The notes beneath the pieces were generated by a model that made no database searches, was not told the origin of the DNA, and saw nothing but the letters and a program-made list of their open reading frames with translations. This document shows positions 54,601 to 64,000 of a stretch of DNA of 64,000 bases, piece after piece. The stretch lies in the NCBI GenBank assembly GCA_020466095.1, contig CM035808.1, positions 49,707,578-49,771,577 on the forward strand, given 5' to 3'. Each line of letters opens with the position of its first letter. Position 1 is the first letter of the stretch. The position numbers were made by a program, and so were the translations under genes. This stretch comes from Chlorops oryzae. Taxonomy: Eukaryota > Arthropoda > Insecta > Diptera > Chloropidae.

Positions 54601-54655
54601 GATAATGCAAAAAGGAAAGCAAAAGGCGTTCTGTTTATGCATTCCAGACTCTATT
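51628..54655. other. 3 kb of apparently unique DNA
   Basis: No recognisable gene. A 69-codon frame at 52971-53180 (with SPYPSYENQQSSIDDGKL) looks somewhat protein-like but has no domain I know, and no clear splice or promoter context. Otherwise AT-rich. Confidence 0.35.
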
Positions 54656-54656
54656 A

Positions 54657-55230
54657 TTATACCCGAGAAACTCTGTGTCGAGAGTATATTGTGTTTGTGT
54701 GGTTGTGTGTGTTACATCTAAGTTTTTCAAGATATTTTGATGAAATTCGATATTTGATCATGTTTAAAGGCATGTAATATGATTTAAAAAAATTGGTAAA
54801 GTGGGCGTGGCAGAAGGGCGTTTTTCGAAAATTGCCTCCTACACCCGAAATGCAAATAGGAATTGAACGAAATTTGGCAATTATGCTTCCTTTGTAGCCT
54901 ATAACATAATTTCCAAAATTTTTTTTGAAAGGTCCATTATTAAGGGTACCTCTAGTACTAGGGTCTGTCACAAAAATCAAGAAATTGACCCAAAATCCGT
55001 CTTTTTCGAAATAATTCAATGAAACTTAGAATTTGAGCGTATATTTAATCTTCCGATTAGAATTCAAAAAAATTGGAAAAATTGGCGTAGCAAAGGGGCG
55101 GTTTTCATAAAGAAATTTAACAAAAGTCGGCATATGGGGCCCCTTATGGCCTTAAACACCTCTTGATATTAAAAAATTTTTTAGGATGTGTGTCTGTGTC
55201 GGGTATTTTATTGTCAGGCTCGCCTGACAA
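54657..55230 (+). mobile_element. Family-C DINE-like element lacking core and microsatellite
   Basis: TATACCCGAGAAACTCTGTG jumps after 'gtgtggttgtgtgt' straight to 'atctaagtttttcaagat'. An internal deletion has therefore removed (TA)n, core and GTCT tract. The 3' hairpin TCAGGC/GCCTGA is present but the CTTACTTGTT tail is lost. Confidence 0.75.
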
Positions 55231-55270
55231 TCTAAAGATGTAACAAAAACAATCTATATATAATTATTTA

Positions 55271-55274
<4 letters not shown>

Positions 55275-55315
<41 letters not shown>
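55275..55315 (+). repeat. (GA)n microsatellite
   Basis: About 20 uninterrupted GA units. Confidence 0.95.
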
Positions 55316-55317
<2 letters not shown>

Positions 55318-55335
55318 AAGGAAACGAAAAGGATT

Positions 55336-55870
55336 CGCGATTCACAGTTTTTCAGTCTTAAAAGCTCTTTATTGACACGGAATACAAATTTTTAATTTCC
55401 CAAAATCATTTGAATACACTACAAAGCTTGCGATTAAATGCATCATTTTTTCCTACTTTGCCCCACGAAAAACGTCAGATTATATGTTTTTCGTGATCCT
55501 TAAAGAATTTCCTTCAAAATAAAACAAAAACCAATCGCGCTCGAGTATTTCGAGTTGGCGTGTTTTTTTTTGCAACTTTGGTACTCACCTATTTCCCTAT
55601 GCCACGCTCAAATTGTCAGAGAATTGAAATATACACTTTTTAACATCTACTCAACTTGCCTTTTCTTAATCTGACGCGCTCGAGTTTTTCAGAGGATCGA
55701 TTTTTTTTTTTTACTAATCTGACGGGCTGCCCTCAACGTACACCCCAATATTGAGCGCTCATATATGGTGGGGCCATATAACAGGGTGCAAGCTTTCTCC
55801 ACATATTATTTTCTGACACGCTCGAGTAACTGCAAAAATCCCCTCTTGGGCTACTATACTCAAAACAGGT
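55336..55870 (-). repeat. Possible LTR fragment or unknown repeat with 'ctgacrcgctcgag' words
   Basis: On the minus strand an AATAAAGAGC signal (55362-55371) and GC-richer words appear, and CGCTCGAGT-type text recurs three times (about 55537, 55675, 55822). An LTR is one reading, but no TG..CA boundaries or duplicate were found. Confidence 0.25.
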
Positions 55871-57610
55871 TTTTTTTTTAAATATATTTTTTTGTTTTTA
55901 TTTTCTATCATTTCCTATTGGAAAGCAAACGGCAAAAGAAACACATCGAAATCAAAATTTAATGGCAACTATTTATTCACGTTTTATATAAACACTCTTG
56001 CAAGGCTGTTCAGAGCACTCAGGGAACACTCCTGTTCAGCGTGCTCCTTTTTACATGATACTAATAATCTTATATTTATATTAATTTTTTTACAAATTGA
56101 AAAATTTTAGGCTATTTGCTAAATAGTATATAGAAATGAAGAAGAGCCGTTATTACTCTTATATTATTCTATAAGTTATTGTTGAAAGTAAACATTTTTA
56201 AATATTGAATATATTTTTCAAGGAAATTTTCTCATTTCTTTTATTTACAGAAAATCGGCATTCTTCGTCTGTCTCTACAGACATCAAGGTAACTGATTGA
56301 ATAGAATGAATCACAAGCTCGATTTATCGCAAAATAAACGCATACAAATCAGTACTCTGAAGGCGCTCTTTTGCAATTCCAATCCATATGTAAATTAGTA
56401 TTATAGTCTACCCAAATTCTTTGCATTCATGGTTCTTTGGCATCATTGTATATGCTTCCCCAGGTAATAAGCCAAGCTCGGAGATGCGAAGAATTTTTTC
56501 GATACTTTCGAAAGTATTATTCAGTTCCGCTAATTCAAAATTGTTTCCAAGGCATCCTTATGCTAATTTACATCCGCCTAAGTTTATTATTCCTTTGCGG
56601 CTCACTGAGCTGAGAGAGAGAAAATATGCTTTATATTTAATGTAAGCATTTCCCGCATCTTTTTCGTGGTTACATCGAAACGCACACGTAGTCTGCGGCT
56701 GAATTTATTCCAGCTTATTTGAGAAAAAATCTCTAATGAAATTTCTGAAATTTTTCGAGTGTAATTGACGCGAAGCACAGTGGGATGCTTCATGCTTTTG
56801 TAACCAACTTATCCAAAATTTACTTCATCTTATTCTTGCCTAGCAAGAAAATCATAAATTTTCACACAAAACGCAGAAAAATGAACGAAAAGAAAAATAA
56901 GTTGAATGAAATTTCTTTCAAATTTGGTTCAAAAATTTGTACCTAATTTCTTGTGGTTTTTTTTTTTTTTTGCTCGAAAGACGTGGTTTTTCTAAAAACA
57001 TGTTATTGGATTTTTGATATTCAAATATTTTATGTTAAAAAGAATTAAGTGGTACCAAAATATTTTTTACAAAGATCCACTGTGCAGGACTCGGATAAAC
57101 TATGTTTTTTCCCGGGTAAATACACCCAGCTAACAATAGAGACTAAGAATAGCATGCAAGTAATAGGTGTATTTGTGGTGATGAATTCCCCTAAGAAAAT
57201 CAATGTTACCCTGTGGCAAATAGGAACGACCATGGATCGACCGCGGGTCGGCCCTAAAGAGCTTAAGACCGGTCGCGTTTCCATACATTCGACTCACCTC
57301 TTTTACCAAAGAACTGTTATTGAAAAACAACCGCTCGCTTTTCAAACTGTATGGGGTTGGTTGCGGGTGAGTCCCTATGCCCATGCACCTATGGTGGTGC
57401 AACTATTAGATTGAGGACTTAAAGCAGACAACAACAAAGTACAAGCTAAAACGAACTGACCTACCTTTGCTAATTTTTTGGACTAGACGAGGGTGAGTCC
57501 GATAGAGTTCAACACTAGATCGGTCACAGTTCATATAAAGGGATCGGTCCTAGTTCGGCCCTAAAATGACTCTCCTAGGTCCAGTCCCTTTTTTAAACCG
57601 AAACCATATT
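55871..57610. other. 1.7 kb without a recognised gene
   Basis: Several open frames, including one of 121 codons at 57049-57414, lack recognisable domains, codon bias or splice context. None is called as a gene. Confidence 0.35.
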
Positions 57611-57611
57611 A

Positions 57612-57862
57612 TAGCTACAGGGCATATATAAAAATGAATGTGTGTATCTATTTATGTATGTATGTCCTTTATAGACTCCGAATCTATTTGTCCGAAAAAT
57701 TTGGTGATATCAATCCTTTGTACCTCTTTAACTACAACAACTCGAGTTCTTTTTCAAATTAGGCTGTTTAACTACAATCCGAAAAGAAAAACTAACATGC
57801 TACCCAACATTTTATTAAATTTCTGATTAAAAGCGACTCGAAATCGAGGCGGGGGGCTAATT
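57612..57862 (+). mobile_element. Short Helitron-like non-autonomous element
   Basis: Starts with 'atatataaaaatgaatgtgtgt' and 'tatgtatgtatgtcctttatagactcc', text typical of insect Helitron 5' ends. It ends with a CTCGA/TCGAG hairpin (about 57837-57848) and CTAA 8-9 bp later, fitting a Helitron 3' end (hairpin then CTRR). The exact 5' TC is not clear. A related 5' end occurs at about 60197. Confidence 0.45.
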
Positions 57863-57868
57863 AAAATA

Positions 57869-58259
57869 TGCTATAAACAGAATAAGGGCGTCAGCGAATA
57901 TTCGCTCGACGTCGTTGCTTAAAATGCACACGGTTATACGAAGTTGCCCACAACACAGCGAATTTCGCCGCGTCAAAACGCCGCAATAGCTCTAATTCTA
58001 ATGGTAGCGCCGGCGACTGGCGAATCGCAGAATTTACACATCAAAAAACATATGCATTTGTATAAAATCTTTGAGATTTTGTTTCGAAAATGAGGGTTTG
58101 TACTTTCTGCTGGCAATGACTTATATTTTCAATCATAGTTTTTCGAAATTCTGAAAACAACATGAGTTCGCCATTCGCTGTCATTGTGTTTACCCGCGCG
58201 AATTCTTCGGCGTATTCGCCTGGCGAATATTCGCTTACGCCCTTATTCTGTTTATAGCA
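57869..58259. mobile_element. MITE with TIRs of about 38 bp
   Basis: 391 bp. TIRs begin TGCTATAAACAGAATAAGGG and run to the GCGAATATTCGC palindrome, with one mismatch in about 38 bp. ATA flanks both sides, so a 3-bp duplication is possible. GC-rich words (gcgaat, cgccgg) fill the interior, unlike the AT-rich surroundings. Confidence 0.9.
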
Positions 58260-58578
58260 ATAATCTTTTTGTGATCAAGTATGACTATTTTGTCGGAAGA
58301 AAATGTTACCATAGCCGCGACTCTTCTTGGGTGGTCATATTTGATATGACTTGCGAGTCGTTTTCGAGTCATATCTGTAATCATATTCGAGTCTGTTTTG
58401 ACTCATATTTGTGATCATTTTCAAGTCTTCTACGACTCGTAATTGATATTGTTTTTGAGTCTTTTCCGAGATATAATTACAATTGACTACTTTCCAAAAA
58501 GAAGAATTGATAAATCAATACAAGCTTTTTGGCTGTTATGTGTATTATATACGTGTATTATTATAGACCCAATAATAT
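58260..58578 (+). repeat. Degenerate short tandem repeat (gactcata.ttgtgatcat)
   Basis: Phrases 'gagtcatat.tgtaatcat' recur at roughly 35-bp spacing between 58350 and 58470. Otherwise nothing recognised. Confidence 0.45.
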
Positions 58579-58579
58579 T

Positions 58580-59802
58580 TTTATACCCAGCGTAAGCGGG
58601 GTATATTAGTTTTGTGCAAATCTTGTAACAGGGAGAATTAAGCTCCGGAGATATAGAAAAATTTATATAGAAATGATCAGGATCAAAAACTGAATCGATT
58701 TAGACATGTCCGTCTGTCCGTCTGTCCGTCTGACCGTCTGTCCGTCTGTCCGTCTGACCGTCTGACCGTCTGACCGTCTGTCCGTCTGTCCGTCCGTCCG
58801 TGGTCGGATCTCTCCCGAAACGGCTGAACCAATGAAGTCGAAATTTGGCACACATATATATCGGGGTCCGAGTATGATCCTAAGTAAAAATGGGAGACAT
58901 CCACCCACTGCCACGCCCACAAATGAATTTATTGTGTTTTCAATTAAATGCTTGTAACTTGCGAACCACTCAACACATTCCATTGATATTTGGTGTGCTG
59001 GTAAACTACGAAAAGGGACATATCCTGGCAAAAAATGGACGCCGCCCTCCTCGAGCCACGCCCACAAATAAGCCCAAAAATAAGGGCTTATCGTAACTTG
59101 TGAAGTAAAAGGCGTAGAAGCTTCAAATTCGCAGCATAGGTTGACCAAGGCAAATGAAAGGTGTAGGAACAAAAATTTATGTAGCCCGCCCACTGCCACG
59201 CCCACAAATAGAGAATTTTCATAACTTCCGAAGTAAAAGGCGTAGAAGCTTCAAATTCGCAACATAGGTTCACCAAGGCGAATGAAATGTGTAGGAAAAA
59301 ATCTTTTGTGGCCCACCCACTGCCACGCCCACAAATGAAAATTTTTCGTAACTTCCGAAGTAAAAGGCGTAGAAGCTTCAAATTCGCAACATAGCTTAAC
59401 CAAGGCGAATGAAAGGTGTAGGAAAAAATTGTTTGTGGCCCGCCCACTGCCACGCCCATAAATGAAGATTTTTCGTAACTTCCGAAGTAAAAAGCGTAGA
59501 AGCTTCGAATTCGCAACATAGCTTCACCAAGGCGAATGAAAGGTGTAGGAAAAAATTGTTTGTGGCCCGCCCACTGCCACGCCCATAAATGAAGATTGTT
59601 CGTAACTTCCGAAGTAAAAGGCGTAGAAGCTTCAAATTCGCAACATAGGTTCACCAAGGCGAATGAAAGGTGTAGGGAACTAATTTATGTTGCCCTCCCA
59701 CTGCCACGCCCACAAATAGAGAAGCAAAACATAGTGCGCTCATAATGTCGGGACGCTGGGTATTTCAAAGTCGGGCTTAACCGACTTTAGCTTTCTTACT
59801 TG
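58580..59802 (+). mobile_element. Family-A DINE-1/mini-me-like element, most complete copy
   Basis: TATACCCAGCGTAAGCGGGG start, (TA)n-like run, core 'gatcaggatcaaaaactgaatcg', GTCC/GTCT/GACC tract 58707-58802. Then 'ccacccactgccacgcccac' and five to six tandem units, ending with hairpin AAAGTCGG/CCGACTTT and TTTCTTACTTGTT. Long open frames through it are by-products of the repeat. Confidence 0.88.
59088..59705 (+). repeat. Tandem units of about 120-125 bp in the family-A element
   Basis: 'cttccgaagtaaaaggcgtagaagcttc' recurs at about 59226, 59353, 59480 and 59606 with a diverged first unit at 59098. Each unit ends in 'cccgcccactgccacgccca'. Confidence 0.88.
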
Positions 59803-59811
59803 TTTTTTCTT

Positions 59812-59890
59812 GCCTTGAGTAGGATTTGAACCTGGGAACGCTTCTTTTCTAGTTTTGTACTCACCCGTCGACACAGTGTTTTGCCAAATC
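59812..59890 (-). other. tRNA-like segment (pair with 60582)
   Basis: On the minus strand GGTTCAAATCC (59822-59832) is a perfect B box, and a D-arm-like GTGTCGACGGGTGAGTAC lies about 35-50 bp upstream. Sequence on both sides resembles the unit at 60582-60655, about 770 bp away. Confidence 0.5.
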
Positions 59891-60196
59891 GAAAGCCATG
59901 ATTTATTTCGTTTCTAAGATTAAAAGTCAAATTTTGAGTCAATATGAGTGAAAATCTAAGACAGCTACAATTTTAATGATCAAATATCAATCCCCTACGT
60001 GATTAGTTGGCGATTGCTCTTTATTTTGTTTTTGTACTTCAATACGGATCGCTTTTGAAAAATAGAAGAGTCGTTTTCGAATCTATCGTTTAATCTTCCA
60101 TGTGTGATAAATCGCTTTTAAATCATTCAGAGGGCTCGAAAATTACTCATTTATAAATCTCTCATAAAACGTCTTCCATTGTTGTGGGTGGGATCT

Positions 60197-60260
60197 CATA
60201 TATAAAAATGAATGTGTGATATGTATGTACATAATAACAACTTATGTATGTCATATTCCG
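60197..60260 (+). repeat. Helitron-like 5' end fragment
   Basis: 'tcatatataaaaatgaatgtgtg' followed by TATG repeats matches the start of the element at 57612. No matching 3' hairpin plus CTRR was found nearby. Confidence 0.35.
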
Positions 60261-60581
60261 AATTATCTTCTTCATCATTTTTTACAGTCTGTTGGCCGAT
60301 TAAAAATATTGGCATTGATTTTGCAACCCCAAAGCACGCCCAAACCGGCCTAAATAATGAACAGTCTCGCGCGCCAAATCGAGCCAAAACTGGGTATGGT
60401 CGTCGTGAACAAACGCGCCCAAATCAAGCCCAAAAATATAAACAAGATGGGCCCAAATCGCGAGCACAATGCGCGTCTTTAACAAGGCTCATTTAATATC
60501 AAATATTGTTTTTTTCTCTATTTAAAATTCCAAATACCTATTATTTTTTTTATATTGTTAATTTCTCGCTTTTTATCACCC

Positions 60582-60655
60582 TCCGTAGTGGGGATTTGAA
60601 CCTCGGAATTCTCGACTGCTAGTCTTGTGCTCTCCCTCGACACCGCGTCTTTGCT
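60582..60655 (-). other. tRNA-like segment
   Basis: Minus strand: GTGTCGAGGGAGAGCAC (D-arm/A-box like), CTAGCAG loop, and a perfect B box GGTTCAAATCC (60592-60602). It ends in CCCACTACGGA. Stem pairing is only partial, so it is scored as tRNA-derived, not a functional tRNA. Confidence 0.5.
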
Positions 60656-60884
60656 AAATCGAAAATGCTGGATTTTTTACGCATTTTTTAGCATAATTTT
60701 AGGCATGAGAAATAATAAAATTTTGCTTGAAAAATCATCATTTTCTAAATCGAAGCTTTTGAGATGACTTCCACCAACAATGATGACCAAAATGAGTCGA
60801 ATATGGCATGAAAAACCTTTGTTTGCAAAAGCAGAAGGTAAAAATTCACATTTGACCTATAGCTTCTTCGGCGTAATTATTAAG

Positions 60885-61970
60885 TATGGGCAACAGGATA
60901 ATATATTCTGCATATAGAAATGATCAGCGTCACCAGGAGATTCGTTTAGCCCATGTCCGTTGTTTTGAATACAGTTTTCTTATCGATGGGAAATCACAAA
61001 ACTGCCTCAATATCTGACTTTCTCCAAATATTTTAATGAAACTTAGAATTGGCGCGTATATTAAGTCTCCGATTAGAGTTCTTGAAAAATATGAAAAGTG
61101 GGCGTGTGCAAAGGGGCGGCTTGCATATAGAAATTAAACAGAAGTCAGTACATGGGGCCCCTTATGGCCTTAACCCTAGTCCTTATAACCGGGTACAAGT
61201 GTGGCCCAGTGGGCACTTTGGAGTGATGTACTTCCTAAACCGTTTATGGTAAATTTATAAAACTCCGATCTGGAAGATTACGGTAATCCGCGTCTACTGC
61301 CACCTCAACTGATGAGCTGGGTCAAGGCATTGAGGAGCTATGATCCTCCAAAGTCTTACCACTCCATAATACACATATATAGTACCAAGTACAGGTGTGC
61401 CACTATCTTTTGGTGCAATTTTATAACTTTTCTACATAAATAAAAACAATTGTGTTTTTTGCTATATAGATAATGTATAATGTATGTTTTATTTATATAT
61501 ATTTATTTTTTATAACTTAAATTATTATATTTTATTTCTTTATTGTTTGCAAATTTCACATACAAACAAAGTGTCTTGAATGCTGCTGCAAACAAATTGG
61601 CCGTATTACATGAGTAACGTTTACATGTAAAAGAGTGCGTCTTCTGCGCTCCTTTTTCTGCTTTCGAAAAGTGGTGTTTTTATTGCTGTTCTGCCCACGG
61701 AACTTTACGAAGTTTCTACTTACACGTAGCTGAATATAATTCCTTAAGACAGGTAGTTGAAATCCTGAAGAAATAACCACGAAATTAAAAATAAATATGC
61801 AAAAAAATTCCTACTGGCCACACCCTGTACATGGTTATACTTCTCGTAGTAAAAGTTGTTATTAGGACTAGGGTTTAAACACCTCTTGATATAAAAAAAT
61901 TATTTGAACATGTGTGTCGGTTTCGGTAATTTTATTGTCAGGCTCGCCTGACTTTAACACCCTTAATTGG
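60885..61970 (+). mobile_element. Degraded family-C DINE-like element with a piggyBac-like insertion
   Basis: Core text 'atgatcagcgtcaccaggag' (60922) with the GTCT tract almost lost, then 'gggcgtg..caaaggggcgg' and 'ggggccccttatggccttaa' up to 61176. The element resumes at 61877 'taaacacctcttgata' and ends with hairpin TCAGGC/GCCTGA and CCCTTAATTGG. The target text between the two parts is known from other copies (ccttaaacacctc). Confidence 0.75.
61177..61873. mobile_element. piggyBac-like MITE or deleted element
   Basis: The ends are CCCTAGTCCTTATAAC and, inverted, ACCCTAGTCCTAATAAC, each flanked by TTAA (61173-61176; 61874-61877). TTAA targets and CCCTAG tips are the piggyBac signature. 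A minus-strand frame (61556-61780) with Lys/Arg-rich KQKKERRRRT and PICLQQHSRHFVC might be the remains of a transposase Cys-rich tail, but this is weak. Confidence 0.7.
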
Positions 61971-62639
61971 TTTATTTTTTTGCAATATTAACCATCAAAA
62001 ATCAACAACTTTATTAATTAAACCCAAAATCGATTTTCAATAAATTGTTCAATGTTTTTAAATAATTTTTAATACTTTATATTTAGCCTTAAACTTATTT
62101 AAGGCATAAATAAGAAAGGAGAAAAGTTCTTAATTCACATATTCCATAATAAAAATTGGAGTCTGTAAAGTCAGTTTACGGACGAAAATTTTACGTTATA
62201 ACATCATACACATTAACATATCGTCGTTCGCAAGTTATTCTGTTCTATATGACTAATTTGTGTTTTTGGTAAATCGCGTATAAAGTTTGGTCGTCAGTTA
62301 CAAAAAACAGAACCTAAAAAGTTGTCGACAGCTTTTTACCAATGAAAGATATAGTGTTCTCGAATTTTTCTGTAAAAACCAATTCTGCTTTTGAATACGA
62401 CTTTACGACGTTTAAAAAAAAATTGCTTTGTTCTATATGCACTCTTTTACGAAGCTTTTCTCGTTTTATAGCATATAAAACAAACTGTTAGGAAGTATTG
62501 TGAGATAATAATTGAAAATTAAGGTGTTTTACACAACAAAAATTTGATTCAATATCACATTCAAATCATTTAATAACACAATGCTACAAAAAAATTTTTT
62601 TTGTCATACCTTTTTTTTCTAATGGTTATTTTATGTTAG
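61971..62639. other. No feature recognised
   Basis: AT-rich DNA without a supported gene or repeat. Confidence 0.3.
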
Positions 62640-62705
62640 CTTAGGGCTCCCTCATTCCGAAAAGGTCATTGGTTTGATGGATTTAAGTAGCGTTTCCGAG
62701 ATATG
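62640..62705 (+). repeat. Diverged copy of the 2616-2690 block
   Basis: 'gggctccctcattccgaaaa...gagatatgg' parallels 'gggtccctgaatccgaaaa...gagatatga' with the same spacing. Only one arm is seen here. Confidence 0.4.
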
Positions 62706-63380
62706 GCCCAAAATGTGAAAAAAGTCAATTTTCTCTATTTTGCCCCATATTTTGGGCCATAACTCTATAACCGTATAAAACATTCTAGGACATTACACGA
62801 GACAAGAGCATGCAGACTAGCAGAGTCGCAAGTCTTGCCGTATAAAAATATAGATAAAATTTTTATCCCGTAAATTTTTTTTGTAAAGTAATACCGAAAC
62901 CGATACGTTTTTTATTTCGGTTACGGTAACGGTTACGGTATCGGAAAAGAAACGGTTTTGAAACGGTTACGGTTTCAATAATGGTTGCCAACCCTGGTAT
63001 TTACCCAGTTGTAAAAATATTCATGAAAGATGCATGAATCATGCCTCTTATAAGGTGCTTTGGCATGCATGCCAAAACTTCCATGCCTATTCATTTCTTT
63101 TCTTAAGGCTTGTCATTAGGAAATCATGCATAGACGAAAAAATGTTTTTATCAATGCTTGGGAACCCATGAAATATGTGTTCCCTACTATGCATGATTCG
63201 ACAATGCTTGAGAACACATGAAACATGTGTTCCCACGAATGGTTCAACAATATTATTTTGTTTTTTAAAAATGAAATAAAATTATAAAAAAATTTTATTT
63301 TTAATGTTTTGTTTTTTTTTTCTTATTTTGCTTTTTTCTTTATTTGTAAACTTTTTACTTTTCTAACTTTTTTTATTTTT

Positions 63381-63450
63381 TTCGTCTCGTTCGAGAACCG
63401 AACCACTGACCGCTCGGTTGGTGATTCGGTGTCTTTACCATTACATTGTA
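63381..63450 (-). other. tRNA-like segment
   Basis: Minus strand: TGTAATGGTAAAGACAC (A-box region) and GGTTCGGTTCTCG (B-box like). It is preceded by 'actcaagttagcgttttgac', the same leader as at 100-130 and 46749-46770. Confidence 0.5.
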
Positions 63451-63704
63451 TAGGAAGATTGAATATCCTTGTCAAAACGCTAACTTGAGTTTTTTGTTGA
63501 TGAGTTTGCTTTGAAACGCGCGCATAGAATTAAAAAAAAAAAAATTATTTTCAACAAATATTAAAAAAAAAAAAAATTTAATATGGGGAAAATGCATAAA
63601 ATTTAGAAAAAAAATATTTTGTTGCAAGATTTTCTATTAAAAAAATTTAATTAAAATGTAAAAATAAAAAAAAAACTTAGATAATTCAAAAAAAATTCTC
63701 AACA

Positions 63705-63772
63705 GAGCCAGGGGTTGAACCCGGCTCAGTCGGCTGAAGACCTAGCATTTAAGCACTAGGCTAGCTTCCCGT
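63705..63772 (-). other. tRNA-like segment
   Basis: Minus strand: GCTAGCCTAGTGC (A-box like), hairpin 'ctaggtcttcagccgac', and GGGTTCAACCCC (63711-63722), a good B box with a pairing T-stem. It is about 290 bp upstream of the previous unit, the same order as the 46509/46780 pair. Confidence 0.5.
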
Positions 63773-64000
63773 GGCGGCGCAGCGATAAGAATGTGAACAT
63801 GAAATCCACGCATCATGCATGATTATAAATGCATGAATCATGAATGCTACGGGCATGCATGCTTGATTTTCCAACTGGATAGTATGTCGAAGGTTTCGGC
63901 TTCGTAATCGGCATAATTGGCCAATTCTTACTCTTCGGCTTCGCTGGAAAAAGCCGAATATTTTAGCCGAATATTTTTTGCATTTTAATGAAGTAAAAAA

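Larger units (their letters stand above)
63000..63882. mobile_element. TIR element rich in TGCATGA words, carrying two tRNA-like segments
   Basis: Ends CCAGTTGTAAAAAT (from about 63007) and, inverted, CCAGTTGGAAAATC (to about 63880). Many ATGCATGA/CATGCATG words lie near both ends, and 'caatgcttgrgaac' units repeat at about 63160 and 63210. Inside, on the minus strand, are tRNA-like segments at 63381-63450 and 63705-63772. No clear target duplication was seen. Confidence 0.5.

Noticed and set aside
57049..57414. 121-codon plus frame and overlapping 90-codon minus frame
   Set aside because: No recognisable domain, no conserved motif and no splice or promoter context; overlapping open frames on both strands suggest chance.
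58663..59657. Long minus-strand open frames with repeated 'LWAWQWAG..FALVNLCCEFEASTPF' text
   Set aside because: They are read-through of the roughly 120-bp tandem units of the family-A element and appear in other frames and copies with stops.
62821..62996. hAT MITE suggested by GGTTGCCAACCCTG near 62981-62994
   Set aside because: The tip resembles a hAT end, but the supposed left end (CAGAGTCGCAAG) matches poorly and no 8-bp duplication is present.

Overview
This window is eukaryotic, AT-rich and packed with transposons. It most likely comes from a higher (schizophoran) fly. The pointers are many DINE-1/mini-me type non-autonomous Helentron-like elements (a (TA)n tract, a conserved core, a GTCY/GACA proto-microsatellite, and a 3' hairpin followed by CTTACTTGTT), Jockey-like LINE debris, an irritans-type mariner, a BEL/Pao LTR element whose primer site fits insect tRNA-Arg(ACG), and hAT and piggyBac-like elements. 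A tephritid-like genome is a guess; the species cannot be fixed from the sequence. No host protein-coding gene is recognised with confidence. The best host candidate is a very short possible terminal exon at 31435-31503 (-). A 100-N scaffold gap lies at 36401-36500.

Layout. 0-5.5 kb: a tRNA-like repeat, a family-A DINE-like element with a motif-rich insertion, an inverted-repeat unit carrying a fragment of a dispersed arthropod protein family, a perfect 34-bp palindrome and a Jockey RT relic. 5.5-18.4 kb: two family-B DINE-like elements in opposite orientation, each with a roughly 100-bp internal tandem array. The first is split by an 8.6-kb BEL/Pao retrotransposon with near-identical LTRs and a 5-bp target duplication. 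18.4-21.5 kb: a family-C DINE-like element and a Jockey relic. 21.5-26 kb: a mariner (27-bp TIRs, TA duplication) sits at the very edge of a 3.2-kb intron-containing DNA transposon of a family I cannot name. 27.3-31 kb: a family-A element holding a MITE and a 2.7-kb giant palindrome. 31-33.4 kb: a hAT end and a 5'-truncated LINE with an intact RNase H domain. 33.5-35.6 kb: a second giant palindrome with an 8-bp duplication. 36.5-40.4 kb: family-C debris, a deleted hAT, a second member of the unnamed transposon family and nested MITEs. 40.6-46.5 kb: DINE-like elements and a Jockey pseudogene broken by a hAT-like element that itself contains a hAT MITE and a hairpin. 46.5-57.6 kb: a tRNA-like pair, MITE-like sequence, two DINE-like copies and the longest stretches of apparently unique DNA. 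57.6-64 kb: a Helitron-like fragment, a MITE with roughly 38-bp TIRs, the best family-A copy, tRNA-like pairs, a piggyBac-like MITE in a family-C copy, and a TIR element carrying two tRNA-like segments.

The most interesting signal is a shared architecture at three loci (753-1610, 22778-25945, 38287-39437). Each carries five to seven copies of its own private motif of about 14 bp, and a terminal copy abuts a short element tip. Two of the three also encode homologous C-termini of a DDE-like protein. Nested insertions with exact target duplications give a clear relative chronology at several places.
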